A stretch of 64,000 nt of DNA from JAYSYM01 sp964543475 (GTDB lineage Bacteria; Bdellovibrionota; Bdellovibrionia; Bdellovibrionales; JAMPXM01), in NCBI GenBank assembly GCA_964543475.1, contig CAZIYJ010000001.1:186001-250000 (forward strand), given 5' to 3'. The translations under genes were made by a program, and so were the position numbers. Of the stretch, positions 1 through 8,340 are shown in pieces. Every line of letters begins with the position of its first letter. The stretch's first letter is position 1. Below the pieces are notes generated by a model. It made no database searches and was not told where the DNA came from. It saw nothing but the letters and a program-made list of their open reading frames with translations.

Positions 1-1925
1 ACACCAAACTCTCCAACTCGAAGATCGCGGATTTTTTTTCGGCCCTTAATGTACACAAGCACCGCTTGAATCGCCGAAGGATTTACTCCGCTAATTCTCT
101 GCGCCTGCCCGAGAGTGATCGGCCTAACTTTCGTTAGCTTCTCAACTTCCTCGCGTGAAAGCCCTTTGATTTCTTCATATCTTAAATCGGTCGGAAGCTT
201 CAATCTCTCAAGCTTCTTGGCTTGATCGACAATCTCGTTTTGGCGCGTAATATAGCCCGCATATTTCACTTCGATTTCAGCCGGCTCCACGACCCAGGGA
301 TCAAGAGGAACGTCGACTCCGAAGTTTGAAAGATGTGAACTGTCGACCTCGGGCCTACGAAGTAACTCCTCTAAAGTAGTCGGCTTTAGCAAAACTGCTG
401 TCTCAAGTTTGGTCAGTAACTGTTGAGTGCTCGCATTTGGGACTAATACTTTTTCACGTATCGTTTTGATGAAATTATTTTTTTGATTAACGAGAGACTC
501 TGCAGTTTCGACGTCGCGATTTGAGAGAGTACCAAGGCGTTTACCAACATTAAAAAGCCGATCAATCGTATTGTCTTCGCGAAGCACTAATCGAAATTCG
601 GCTCGAGAAGTAAACATGCGATACGGCTCACGAGTACCTTTCGTAACAAGGTCATCAATCATCACTCCGATGTAAGCCTGATCGCGATTCAAAATTAATG
701 GTTCTTCATTCTTAATTTTTAAAGACGCATTTACTCCGGCAACAAATCCTTGAGCAGCGGCCTCTTCGTAGCCGCTTGTTCCATTAATTTGGCCTGCGAG
801 ATAAAGGCCTGCGACCGCACGAGTTTCAAGCGTGTGCTGGATTTGGGTCGGCTCAATGAAATCGTACTCGACGGCATAGCCTGGCTTCAGAATCTTAACG
901 TGTTCAAGGCCCGGAATAGTTTTTAAGAACTGCTCTTGAACATCAGCAGGCAAACTAGTTGAAATTCCTTGTAAATATATAGACTCGCCACTCAAGGTCT
1001 CGGGCTCAAGAAACGTTTGATGAGAAATCTTTTCGGCAAAGCGGGTGATCTTGTCTTCTATGCTCGGGCAGTATCGCGGACCCGTACCTTCGATCACTCC
1101 GCAAAACATTGGCGACTTGTCTAGGTTCGCGCGAATGATTTCGTGAGTTCGTTCGTTCGTATGACTTAAGAAACATTCAATTTGTGGGAGCTGAAGCTTG
1201 CGTGGACTTCGATAACTAAAAGGGAAGAAAACTTCGTCGCCATATTGGGGAACTGTTTTGCTCCAATCGATCGAATCTTTTTGAAGTCTAGGTGGCGTAC
1301 CGGTTTTAAGCCGATGAACCTTCAGTCCTAAAGCTGAAAGCTGGTCCGAAATTCCGACCGTTGCTTTGTCACCAACTCGGCCGCCGGACTCTTGGTGAAG
1401 CCCGATGTGCATGACCGCTCTCATGAATGTGCCCGTAGTGATGATTACGGATCGCGAGTGAACCTCAGAACCATCACCTAAAACTATTCCTTCGCAAACA
1501 TCTTCATTGATGATCACGCTCTTAACTTCGCTTTCAAGCAAAGTCAGGTTGGCTTCCGCTCTTAAAGCTTTGGTCATGTAGTCAGAGTAAAGATCTTTAT
1601 CGTTTTGCGAGCGCGATCCGCGCACGGCAGGACCCTTTTTGCTGTTAAGACGCTTGAACTGAATGCAGGTCGCATCAGCAGCGCGACCCATTTCGCCGCC
1701 CATCACATCGATTTCGCGAACCATGTGACCTTTAGCTAGACCGCCAATCGAAGGGTTACAGCTCATGTATCCAATGCGGCTCATGTTCGTTGTCACCATT
1801 AGAGTTTTCATGCCCATGCGTGATGCCGCTAAACACGCTTCGATTCCGGCGTGACCCGCACCAACTACGATGACGTCGAACCAATTAGCAGGATTTTTCT
1901 GACGTGTGTGGATTGAGAGCTTCAT
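1..1925 (-). CDS. mnmG: tRNA uridine-5-carboxymethylaminomethyl modification enzyme MnmG (GidA), 3' end cut by window
   Basis: FAD-dependent subunit that, with MnmE, adds the carboxymethylaminomethyl group to U34 of several tRNAs. Translating from ATG at 1925 gives an N-terminal Rossmann dinucleotide-binding loop (GAGHAG, residues 22-27), then the family stretches around CNPSIGG, GGEMGRAAD and KTGTPPRL. The frame stays open to base 1, about 641 codons, close to the usual full length (about 630), so only the last few residues should be missing. It ends near the C-terminal helical domain (RDLRVGEFG). It lies 19 nt downstream of mnmE, whose product is its obligate partner, and closes the leftward block that starts at rpmH. 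The identification is certain; only the exact 3' end is unseen. Confidence 0.97.
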   Translation of the reverse strand, partial: MKLSIHTRQKNPANWFDVIVVGAGHAGIEACLAASRMGMKTLMVTTNMSRIGYMSCNPSIGGLAKGHMVREIDVMGGEMGRAADATCIQFKRLNSKKGPAVRGSRSQNDKDLYSDYMTKALRAEANLTLLESEVKSVIINEDVCEGIVLGDGSEVHSRSVIITTGTFMRAVMHIGLHQESGGRVGDKATVGISDQLSALGLKVHRLKTGTPPRLQKDSIDWSKTVPQYGDEVFFPFSYRSPRKLQLPQIECFLSHTNERTHEIIRANLDKSPMFCGVIEGTGPRYCPSIEDKITRFAEKISHQTFLEPETLSGESIYLQGISTSLPADVQEQFLKTIPGLEHVKILKPGYAVEYDFIEPTQIQHTLETRAVAGLYLAGQINGTSGYEEAAAQGFVAGVNASLKIKNEEPLILNRDQAYIGVMIDDLVTKGTREPYRMFTSRAEFRLVLREDNTIDRLFNVGKRLGTLSNRDVETAESLVNQKNNFIKTIREKVLVPNASTQQLLTKLETAVLLKPTTLEELLRRPEVDSSHLSNFGVDVPLDPWVVEPAEIEVKYAGYITRQNEIVDQAKKLERLKLPTDLRYEEIKGLSREEVEKLTKVRPITLGQAQRISGVNPSAIQAVLVYIKGRKKIRDLRVGEFG

Positions 1926-1944
1926 AAGTGGCAGGAGTTATACG

Positions 1945-3345
1945 CTATTTTCCGAGGCAAAACTCTTTAAAAATACGATCGATAATTTGTTCATTGAACT
2001 CTTTGCCGAGGAGTTCATGAATAGCGTGAATCGCTTCTTGAAGTTCGAAGGCAATGAATTCTGGGCTCGAATCAGCTTTGATAAGGCTATTTCCCTTAAG
2101 TAAAGATCCATGGATTTTTTTCAAGAGCTCCGCGTGGCGAGCCTGGGTAACCAAGTGACCCCAAGCTAGGGTGTCAGTTTGGAGCCTGGTCTCTAAGAGC
2201 TTTCGAACTTCGTCGAGGCCTTTGCCGGTCTTGGCGCTGACAGAGATCGTTTTGATACCCGCCGCTCTCGCGGCCGATTCGATTTCAACGACTTTATGGC
2301 TTAGCTCTGGAAGATCTGTTTTGTTTATCAGAACTACGAAGATTTGATCCGAGGAGTTTTTCGGAACTAGATTCATCGACTCCGCGTTGAAAGTCTCGTC
2401 GACAACGTGAAAGACAACATCGGCATCGCCAACGGCCTTGCGCGAGCGTGCTATCCCGATCTTCTCAACCTCGTTTTCGGTTTCTCTTAATCCCGCTGTA
2501 TCGATAAAGCTAACAGGTACTCCTGCGATCGTAATGCGGCCCTCGACAAGATCGCGAGTCGTCCCGGCCTCTGCCGTAACAATCGCTCGATCTTCGCCAA
2601 CGAAAGCATTAAGCAAACTTGATTTTCCGACGTTCGGCTTTCCTACAAGGGCAACTTGCAAGCCAGATCTGATGATTCGGCCGTGTCGATAACTCTCAAG
2701 CATTTTCTCGATGCGATTTTGTAATTCGGTGCCACGCTTTATCAGTTCAGATGCGCTGACCACTTCAATATCTTCAGTTGAAAAATCAATACTTGCCTCA
2801 AGATGTGCGAGCATCCAGACAAGGCCATCCTCTAATTCTAAAAAATCTTTCGAAAGATCACCTTGCAGCTGTCTCAGTGCGACTTTTGCCGCCGGCTTTG
2901 ACTGACTTTCAATCAAAGAAAGAACGCTCTCGGCCTGAACTAAATCAATTCGCCCGTTCATAAATGCGCGATAAGTAAATTCGCCGTTACGAGCCGTTCG
3001 TGCACCACTGTGGATAAGTTCGTTGATTATGTTCAGCGCCAAGACGGGGCTGCCGTGACAAGAAATTTCAGCCGTCTCTTCGCCGGTGAATGATCGGCCA
3101 TCAACAAAACAAGTAACGATGACTTCGTCGATCTCTGTTGCTGAGCGATCTTTTGCTAGGCCGAAGTAGGCTCTGTGAGATTCAGGATTTTCTGGGAGAA
3201 ACGGGCAGACGGCTCGTGCAATTTTGAAAGCTTTTGAGCCGCTAACTCTGATAACTGCAATTCCCCCATGTCCTGGGGGAGTCGAGAGCGCGCAAATAGT
3301 GTCGTCTGACAATCCGCCGTCATCTGCGCCCTCGTCCAAAAACAT
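1945..3345 (-). CDS. mnmE: tRNA modification GTPase MnmE (TrmE)
   Basis: G protein that works with MnmG to modify U34 of tRNAs, using GTP hydrolysis, K+ and a folate C1 donor. The 466-residue protein has the N-terminal folate-binding domain (TPPGHGGIAVIRVSG near residue 22), helical segments, and an inserted G domain with P-loop GKPNVGKS (235-242), switch AGTTRD, DTAG (282-285) and NKTD. It ends in the catalytic motif CLGK, with Cys463 near the C-terminus as in the family. The ATG is three bases after the jag stop, which fits one transcript with jag upstream and mnmG downstream. The N-terminus has about 14 extra residues before the first conserved segment, so a later start cannot be excluded. 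Confidence 0.97.
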   Translation of the reverse strand: MFLDEGADDGGLSDDTICALSTPPGHGGIAVIRVSGSKAFKIARAVCPFLPENPESHRAYFGLAKDRSATEIDEVIVTCFVDGRSFTGEETAEISCHGSPVLALNIINELIHSGARTARNGEFTYRAFMNGRIDLVQAESVLSLIESQSKPAAKVALRQLQGDLSKDFLELEDGLVWMLAHLEASIDFSTEDIEVVSASELIKRGTELQNRIEKMLESYRHGRIIRSGLQVALVGKPNVGKSSLLNAFVGEDRAIVTAEAGTTRDLVEGRITIAGVPVSFIDTAGLRETENEVEKIGIARSRKAVGDADVVFHVVDETFNAESMNLVPKNSSDQIFVVLINKTDLPELSHKVVEIESAARAAGIKTISVSAKTGKGLDEVRKLLETRLQTDTLAWGHLVTQARHAELLKKIHGSLLKGNSLIKADSSPEFIAFELQEAIHAIHELLGKEFNEQIIDRIFKEFCLGK

Positions 3346-3348
3346 AAA

Positions 3349-3963
3349 CTAGTCGCGAGCTTCTGGGCGAGGTCGGCTAATGCGATTTCCGCGATTGTCG
3401 TCGCGCTCTTCGTCGCTCTCGTCATGGGCGTTTTCTTTGCCAGCTTCTTTTACCGGATAAATTTTGATCTTCTTGTAAAGACCATCACCAACTGAGCGGC
3501 TGCGAACGCGGTCGTCGCTAGCTAAATATTGATGAATCACTTTTCGTTCTTTTGGAGGAAGTGCTCGTACATAAACTGAGCGGCCCTGTTCTAAGCAGCG
3601 TTCTTTCAAGCGATCAGCAAGCTCTAAAAGACCTTTGTTTGCTTCTTCGCGGAAGCCGTTTGAGTCGAAGTTTACATTTACACGAGCGTCGGGAAGCTGG
3701 TGCTGAACAACGCGCTTGATGAAAAGCTGAAGTGCATCTAGGAATGCGCCTTCTTTTTCAGTCACAAGATCATTGTCTCCGCCTGAAAGTTCGATATGAA
3801 GTTCTTCTTTGTCGCCATCTAATTCAGAGCGAACATCGTAAGTAAGATCAAAGCCGCCCACTTCAAAAAGGCCTGCGAGAATTTCTTCGACCAAAGCAGT
3901 TGTTGAAGTTGCTTCGCTTGTCTTCTTTTTTCCACCGAACAATTTACTTAAAAACCCAGCCAT
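3349..3963 (-). CDS. jag: Jag/KhpB-like KH-R3H RNA-binding protein
   Basis: Single-stranded nucleic-acid-binding protein of the Jag (SpoIIIJ-associated, KhpB) family, normally encoded beside yidC as here. Residues about 35-110 look like the KH domain and residues about 120-170 like R3H (LPPKERKVIHQYL followed by SVGDGLYKKI). The N-terminus MAGFLSKLFGGKKK is short and basic, and I do not see a typical Jag_N domain. The C-terminal about 35 residues are charged (Glu/Asp/Arg-rich) and probably disordered. It starts 23 nt after yidC and ends three bases before mnmE. In Gram-positive bacteria KhpB binds many RNAs and affects elongation and division; its role here is inference. Confidence 0.9.
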   Translation of the reverse strand: MAGFLSKLFGGKKKTSEATSTTALVEEILAGLFEVGGFDLTYDVRSELDGDKEELHIELSGGDNDLVTEKEGAFLDALQLFIKRVVQHQLPDARVNVNFDSNGFREEANKGLLELADRLKERCLEQGRSVYVRALPPKERKVIHQYLASDDRVRSRSVGDGLYKKIKIYPVKEAGKENAHDESDEERDDNRGNRISRPRPEARD

Positions 3964-3986
3964 TGAAAGACCCTCCGTTATTGAGA

Positions 3987-5597
3987 TTATGCTGTCGCAG
4001 CCGTCGCAGGTGCTTTATCGCGCATGAAAAGATATTGCTGAACGATACCGAACGCCGTACTGACAAAAATATATAAAGTTAAACCGCTCGGAAGTCCGAG
4101 CATCATTGCAGCAAAGATGATTGGCATAAACTGCATCACTTTTGCTTGAGCAGGATCCATGGTTGTTGGAGTGATCTTCTGTTGAATGTACATCAACACG
4201 CCCATCAAAACTGGAAGAACATAAAACGGATCTTTTACGCTTAGATCTTGAATCCAGAAAATAAACGGAGCTCTGTATAGCTCGATACTCATGCTCAAAG
4301 ATGAGAATAGAGCAAGAAACACGGGTAATTGGAGAAGCATCGGAAGACAGCCACCAAGTGGGTTCGCTTTACTTCGCTTCATCAAAGCCATCACTTCTTG
4401 ATTCATCTTCGTCGGATCGCTTTTGTATTTCTCGCGAATCGACTTCATTTCAGGCTGAATCTTCTGCATCGCTTTCATTGATTTAAACGAATAAACGTTA
4501 AACGGCATCACGAGAATACGCACAATCAGCGTTAGGAGAATGATCGCGACACCCCAGTTGTTCACAAGTCCATGGAGAAGCCGAAGAAGATCAAGTAGCG
4601 GCTTCGCGAGCATCTTGAACATTCCGTAATCAATCAGAAGCGTAAGCTTCTCGTCGATCTTGCGAAGTATCGGTAGCTCTTTGGGTCCAGCGAAACCTTC
4701 GTACTTAATAGTCAGCGCGTCGGTGTTGCTTGTTGGCTTATAGACAAGGCGGCCAGTAACTTCTTTTGCGCCTCTTGGAATATTTGTTTCAAATCGGGGA
4801 GCGATGTCGGATCGGTCGATTAAGCCTGTCGCAAAATAGTGATCGTTTAACCCCAAAACAGAAACGTTATCTGCCGTGAGGTTAAGTCCTTCATCAGAGC
4901 TAATGATTGTTCGTTTCTCTGTGTCTTCGTGGGCCACGAAAAAATCTTGGTGGTCGTAGCTCGGAGTAAAGATGCTCGTGCCTTTGTACGGAACAAGTTC
5001 ATCTGCAATTTGAACAGCTGTGCCCGTAACTGTGCCGCTAAGTGCAGTTTCAACAAAGAGGCGGTAGTTTTCTGAGTCAACTCTGATTCGCTTTTCGATT
5101 TGCTGAGCACCATCTGATCCGCGCCCCACAAATTCAGTCGCGCTTAAGCGCTCAATCGAAAAATTAATTGGTTCGTTAGTTTGAACAGAAACGGTTGAAA
5201 AAGATCCAGCGTGATCAAGCTTTGAGAGAACGATTGGCTTGCCATCCCGAGTAGTGAATGGTTTTACGTTAATTTTCTTAAGGCCCATCCCTTTTGAAGA
5301 AACTACGAAGCTCATTTTATCGTCTGAAAACTCGATAACCGTTTCGCTCGTCTGAGCTGCTGCCTGAGGAGCGCCCGCGTTTCCGGCAGAAATTGTATTT
5401 CCTGCAGCTGCCGTCGATTCCGCTGCTGGCTTAGCTTGCGGGTCATTTGAGTTCACAACTTCTGAAGGTGTTCCCGCATTTTGTTGTGGCTGCGGATACT
5501 TCGTCTCCATATATCTCGACCAAAGAAGCCAAAAGCCCATAACGATGACGAGGGCGATGAGAGTTCCTTTGTCTAAAAACGATTTGTTCTGGTTCAT
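3987..5597 (-). CDS. yidC: membrane protein insertase YidC
   Basis: Inner-membrane insertase that integrates Sec-dependent and Sec-independent membrane proteins such as the ATP synthase c subunit (an atpE gene lies at 19366). The 536-residue protein has the proteobacterial layout: TM1 at about residues 13-30, a low-complexity Ala/Ser/Pro linker (about 35-85), a large periplasmic beta-sandwich domain (about 86-320), and the conserved YidC/Oxa1 core with five membrane segments (about 340-525), including NNWGVAIILLTLIVR and NPLGGCLPMLLQLPVF. It overlaps yidD by four bases and is followed by jag. The stretch upstream of its ATG lies inside yidD, so it is expressed from the rpmH-rnpA-yidD transcript unless an internal promoter exists. 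Confidence 0.98.
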   Translation of the reverse strand: MNQNKSFLDKGTLIALVIVMGFWLLWSRYMETKYPQPQQNAGTPSEVVNSNDPQAKPAAESTAAAGNTISAGNAGAPQAAAQTSETVIEFSDDKMSFVVSSKGMGLKKINVKPFTTRDGKPIVLSKLDHAGSFSTVSVQTNEPINFSIERLSATEFVGRGSDGAQQIEKRIRVDSENYRLFVETALSGTVTGTAVQIADELVPYKGTSIFTPSYDHQDFFVAHEDTEKRTIISSDEGLNLTADNVSVLGLNDHYFATGLIDRSDIAPRFETNIPRGAKEVTGRLVYKPTSNTDALTIKYEGFAGPKELPILRKIDEKLTLLIDYGMFKMLAKPLLDLLRLLHGLVNNWGVAIILLTLIVRILVMPFNVYSFKSMKAMQKIQPEMKSIREKYKSDPTKMNQEVMALMKRSKANPLGGCLPMLLQLPVFLALFSSLSMSIELYRAPFIFWIQDLSVKDPFYVLPVLMGVLMYIQQKITPTTMDPAQAKVMQFMPIIFAAMMLGLPSGLTLYIFVSTAFGIVQQYLFMRDKAPATAATA

Positions 5598-5869
5598 GTT
5601 GTTTCCTGTCGATGAAATACATCGCCAATATTAGGTGGAACTGGATCCCAGCCGAATGGTCCGCCGGGTCTGCACTTGAGAATTCTTGTTGCGGTCAATT
5701 TTGTAGCATTAAAAGGTGTGTGGGTGTGAAACGCATCAACTGCGTACTGCGAGCAGCTGGGCTCAAAGCGACAAGCTCCGCCGAGGTGGGCAACTGCTAT
5801 AGATCGATATGCTCCAATCAAAAAGAGAGCAACGGTCTTAGCTAGATTTTGAAGTGCGCTCGATAGCAA
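5594..5869 (-). CDS. yidD: membrane protein insertion efficiency factor YidD
   Basis: Small membrane-associated protein that assists YidC-dependent insertion. The 91-residue sequence has the family hallmarks: an amphipathic N-terminal helix, then GGACRFEPSCSQYA with its two conserved cysteines, and RILKCRPGGPFGWDPVP. The only usable start is TTG at 5869; a purine-rich AGGG lies about nine bases upstream. It overlaps the end of rnpA by 32 bases in another frame and the start of yidC by four bases, a compact coupled arrangement common for rnpA-yidD-yidC. Confidence 0.95.
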   Translation of the reverse strand: MLSSALQNLAKTVALFLIGAYRSIAVAHLGGACRFEPSCSQYAVDAFHTHTPFNATKLTATRILKCRPGGPFGWDPVPPNIGDVFHRQETT

Positions 5870-6299
5870 TTTCTAACCCTTTGCGAATTGATCGCTCAAT
5901 CGTTTCGAACTTCAATCCTTTGAGTAGATTTTCGCCATCCTTGCCGACACTCGGTCTGAAGACCAGGTTAATGTCGATTGGCATTTCGTCTTTGTTTTCA
6001 AGTCCTCGCAAGGCTTCGCGTGACCATCGCTTAAGTTTGTTCCGCACAACTGCAGTTCCTACTTTTCGCGGGAGAGTCCAACCACATCGAAGGTGACCAA
6101 TGTCATTTCTGATGTAGCCGATGAGAAGCCAGGGAGCAGGACTGATCCTCTTGCCTTGCTTCAATATCCTTTGGAAATCAGAGCGATTTTTGAGAACAGA
6201 GAGGCGCGTCTTGGTCGACGGAAGCTTACTTGCCACCGATTTCGACTGTAAGACGTTTGCGGCCTTTTGCTCGACGACGAGAGATGACTTCTTGTCCAT
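5838..6299 (-). CDS. rnpA: ribonuclease P protein component RnpA
   Basis: Protein subunit of RNase P, which matures the 5' end of tRNAs together with the catalytic RNA (rnpB is not in this window). The diagnostic segments are RLSVLKNRSDFQRILK near the usual N-terminus and the basic RNR-type helix AVVRNKLKRWSREALR. From ATG at 6299 it is 153 residues, longer than the usual 115-130, and its first 25 codons lie inside rpmH in a different frame. A GTG at 6236 would give 132 residues and cut the overlap with rpmH to about 11 bases. Neither start has a strong Shine-Dalgarno sequence, so the true start is open. The identity of the gene is not. Confidence 0.93.
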   Translation of the reverse strand: MDKKSSLVVEQKAANVLQSKSVASKLPSTKTRLSVLKNRSDFQRILKQGKRISPAPWLLIGYIRNDIGHLRCGWTLPRKVGTAVVRNKLKRWSREALRGLENKDEMPIDINLVFRPSVGKDGENLLKGLKFETIERSIRKGLEIAIERTSKSS

Positions 6300-6378
6300 C
6301 TTTAGTGGCCATGCGAGCGCGGAATCCGTGCGTGGTTTTGCGGCGTTTGCGGCTTGGTTGATAAGTACGTTTTGGCAT
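6226..6378 (-). CDS. rpmH: 50S ribosomal protein L34
   Basis: I translated this short gene directly. ATG at 6378 gives 50 residues beginning MPKRTYQPSRKRRK, followed by THGFRARM and RRRAKGRKRL, the classic very basic L34 sequence, ending GGK at TAA 6226-6228. A good Shine-Dalgarno (AGAGGT) precedes the ATG. L34 is a component of the large ribosomal subunit and the usual first gene of the rnpA-yidD-yidC block beside dnaA. Its 3' half is overlapped by the long form of rnpA. Expression probably starts from a promoter in the divergent region with dnaA. Confidence 0.97.
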   Translation of the reverse strand: MPKRTYQPSRKRRKTTHGFRARMATKDGQEVISRRRAKGRKRLTVEIGGK

Positions 6379-6683
6379 CGTTACCTCTACATTTTACGAC
6401 TAAAAGTTAGGCGCATTACCCTGTGCACATCTGCGAAGCAGCTCATGTTGATTTTTTGGGTGCGCTTACTTTTTTATACGTCTGTTAGCAAGTTTTAGGG
6501 GTCGAGATAATCACATCGCGTTGGTGTCGTCAAGATGTTGAAAACTCTGGATCTAGTTGCTAGAACCTTTCGACTTACTACCAGCTTGATTCACATCTAA
6601 GACGTTCAGCAATACTACCTCGGGGCCGCTAGAAAACGATTTTCAGCAGCCTCGAAAGTCGGCTTTGGGCACGAGGGGATAGA
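6379..6683. promoter_or_regulatory. divergent rpmH/dnaA intergenic region
   Basis: This gene-free stretch of 305 bases separates the leftward rpmH operon from dnaA and must hold both promoters. I checked it for DnaA boxes (TTATCCACA) and found no site better than 6 of 9 matches on either strand, so it is not my preferred origin. It contains one reasonable sigma-70-like promoter for dnaA, listed separately. No RNA gene or terminator was recognised. Matches to an ORF on the plus strand (6121-6498) are reading through rpmH antisense and are not credible. Confidence 0.6.
6538..6566 (+). promoter_or_regulatory. possible sigma-70 promoter of dnaA
   Basis: TTGAAA at 6538-6543 (5 of 6 to TTGACA), a 17-base spacer, and TAGAAC at 6561-6566 (4 of 6 to TATAAT) lie about 118 bases ahead of the dnaA GTG. 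The spacing is ideal but the -10 is weak. Transcription starts have not been observed, so this is a sequence-only proposal. Confidence 0.4.
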
Positions 6684-8093
6684 GTGGACATTGTGAATAC
6701 AGACTTCTGGAATGTCGTTAAGACGAATCTGAAGGCTAAAAACTCAGAAAATAAACTGTTACAGACGTGGTTTGAGCCTACAGAACTCATTCGCGCCGAA
6801 GATTCAGGCCAGGCTCGCCGCTTTCATTTGGGAGTGCCAACCGAACTCCATAAATATTGGATCAGCGAAAACCTATTTGACCGCATTTGCTGTGAAATTT
6901 CTTCGCTCTATTCAAGTCCATTTGAGATTGAGTTAGTGGTAACGGGTCAGCAGGCAACCGTTGAGCCAGAAAATCCGGGTGCCGTTCAACAGGCTATGGA
7001 TCTCGAAGCTAAGATGCTTTCTGCGCCTGCGACTAAGTCTTTCGATGATAAGACTCTTCGTCGGGATATCTTAAATCACGAATACACCTTTAATACGTTT
7101 GTCGTTGGGCGAAACAATGAGTTTGCCCACGCCGCTTCGTTTAGGGTTTCTGAGCAGCCCGGAGCTGACGGCTACAATCCTCTCTTTATATGTGGGCCGA
7201 CCGGCATGGGTAAAACCCACTTATTAAATGCTGTCGGAAACCATATTCGCGCCATGAATCCACACGCTCGTATTTGTTATCTCTCTGCTGAGCGATTTTT
7301 AAACGAGTGTATTTCTTCGATTCGCCGAAACGAGATGGATAAATTCCGTCTTCGATATCGCGAGCGATGCGACGTTCTTTTAATGGATGACATTCAAATC
7401 TTGGGTCGTGGCGAAGCCGTTCAAGAAGAGTTCTTCCATACATTAAATGATTTCTTTGAGAAGGGTCATCAGGTTGTGGTTGCTTCAGATCGCATGCCTA
7501 AAGACATCAAAGGCTTAGAAGATCGAATTCGCACGCGCCTTGAATGGGGCCTCATCGCCGACATACAAATGCCGGATATCGAAACTCGAGTCGCTATTCT
7601 CCGTTATAAAGCAGAGAAGCGTAACCTGAAGATTGCAGACGATGTTGTTAGCTATATATCTCGCATCTCTAAACGATCGATTCGTGAACTAGAAGGTAAC
7701 CTTAATAAGGTGAAGATGTTCTCTGAGCTTCAGGGCCTAGAGATCAATTTGGACTTAACTAAGAAGGTTCTAGCCACTCACGATGACACCGCGATGGTGA
7801 CTGTTGACGATATTCAGCGCCTAGCAGCTGATCATTTTAAGGTGCGGGTCGTAGACCTGAAGTCTAAAAACCGATCAAAGCCACTCGTGACCGCTCGACA
7901 GGTTGCGATGTATTTGATCAAAAAGTATCTAGACAAATCATTAGTAGAGATCGGCCGTGCGTTCGGTGGTAAGGATCACACGACCGTAATCAATGCGATT
8001 AAGCGAATCGAATCTCAACTGTTGAAAGATTCTGATTTGAAGAAAGATATCGACGAGTTACAAGGCCGTATCCACAATCTCACAGGGGTGTGA
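6684..8093 (+). CDS. dnaA: chromosomal replication initiator DnaA
   Basis: Initiator ATPase that binds DnaA boxes at oriC, melts DNA and loads DnaB (encoded at 50863). The 469-residue protein has domain I at about residues 1-90, a linker, an AAA+ domain with Walker A GPTGMGKTH (about 170) and Walker B LLMDDIQ (about 230), and the C-terminal DNA-binding domain IV with the signature GGKDHTTVINAIKRI (about 428-442). The start is GTG at 6684, preceded by GAGGGG at good spacing. It is divergent from rpmH and followed by a 247-base gap before dnaN that looks like the origin. Box-like sequences near its own 3' end suggest that the origin begins within the gene. Confidence 0.98.
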   Translation: MDIVNTDFWNVVKTNLKAKNSENKLLQTWFEPTELIRAEDSGQARRFHLGVPTELHKYWISENLFDRICCEISSLYSSPFEIELVVTGQQATVEPENPGAVQQAMDLEAKMLSAPATKSFDDKTLRRDILNHEYTFNTFVVGRNNEFAHAASFRVSEQPGADGYNPLFICGPTGMGKTHLLNAVGNHIRAMNPHARICYLSAERFLNECISSIRRNEMDKFRLRYRERCDVLLMDDIQILGRGEAVQEEFFHTLNDFFEKGHQVVVASDRMPKDIKGLEDRIRTRLEWGLIADIQMPDIETRVAILRYKAEKRNLKIADDVVSYISRISKRSIRELEGNLNKVKMFSELQGLEINLDLTKKVLATHDDTAMVTVDDIQRLAADHFKVRVVDLKSKNRSKPLVTARQVAMYLIKKYLDKSLVEIGRAFGGKDHTTVINAIKRIESQLLKDSDLKKDIDELQGRIHNLTGV

Positions 8094-8340
8094 TTTGTGG
8101 ATATGTATAAGTTTGTGGAGTAGGGTGTGCAACGTTTTGGGGATTCAAGTTACCAACAATTTCGAGGGTAATACCAGTAGCTAAGACCCCCAGAATTTCC
8201 ACAGGAGTTGATGAGTAAAATCATTAACTTAAGACACCAAGTGAGATGCCAACGCCCCTACTGCTACTACTGATTTATATTTATATAAAAGAGCTATTAG
8301 AGAGACCCAGAGTTTTAAAGAAAAAAGAGGATTTTAGGCA
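8060..8340. other. candidate replication origin (oriC) between dnaA and dnaN
   Basis: The segment from the end of dnaA to dnaN holds several sequences close to the DnaA box consensus TTATCCACA: GTATCCACA at 8068-8076 (8 of 9, plus strand), TGTGGATAT at 8096-8104 (8 of 9, minus strand), TGTGGAGTA at 8114-8122 (7 of 9, minus) and ATTTCCACA at 8195-8203 (7 of 9, plus). Downstream is an A/T-only run at about 8273-8290 that could be the unwinding element. dnaA-dnaN is a common origin site. The call is by eye; no GC-skew or binding data were available. Confidence 0.6.

Noticed and set aside
6121..6498. Plus-strand open frame of 125 codons across the rnpA/rpmH genes
   Set aside because: It is antisense to conserved ribosomal and RNase P genes, and its start has no ribosome site or recognisable product.
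6379..6683. Origin of replication upstream of dnaA
   Set aside because: No DnaA box better than 6 of 9 matches and no long A/T run; the dnaA-dnaN gap is better supported.
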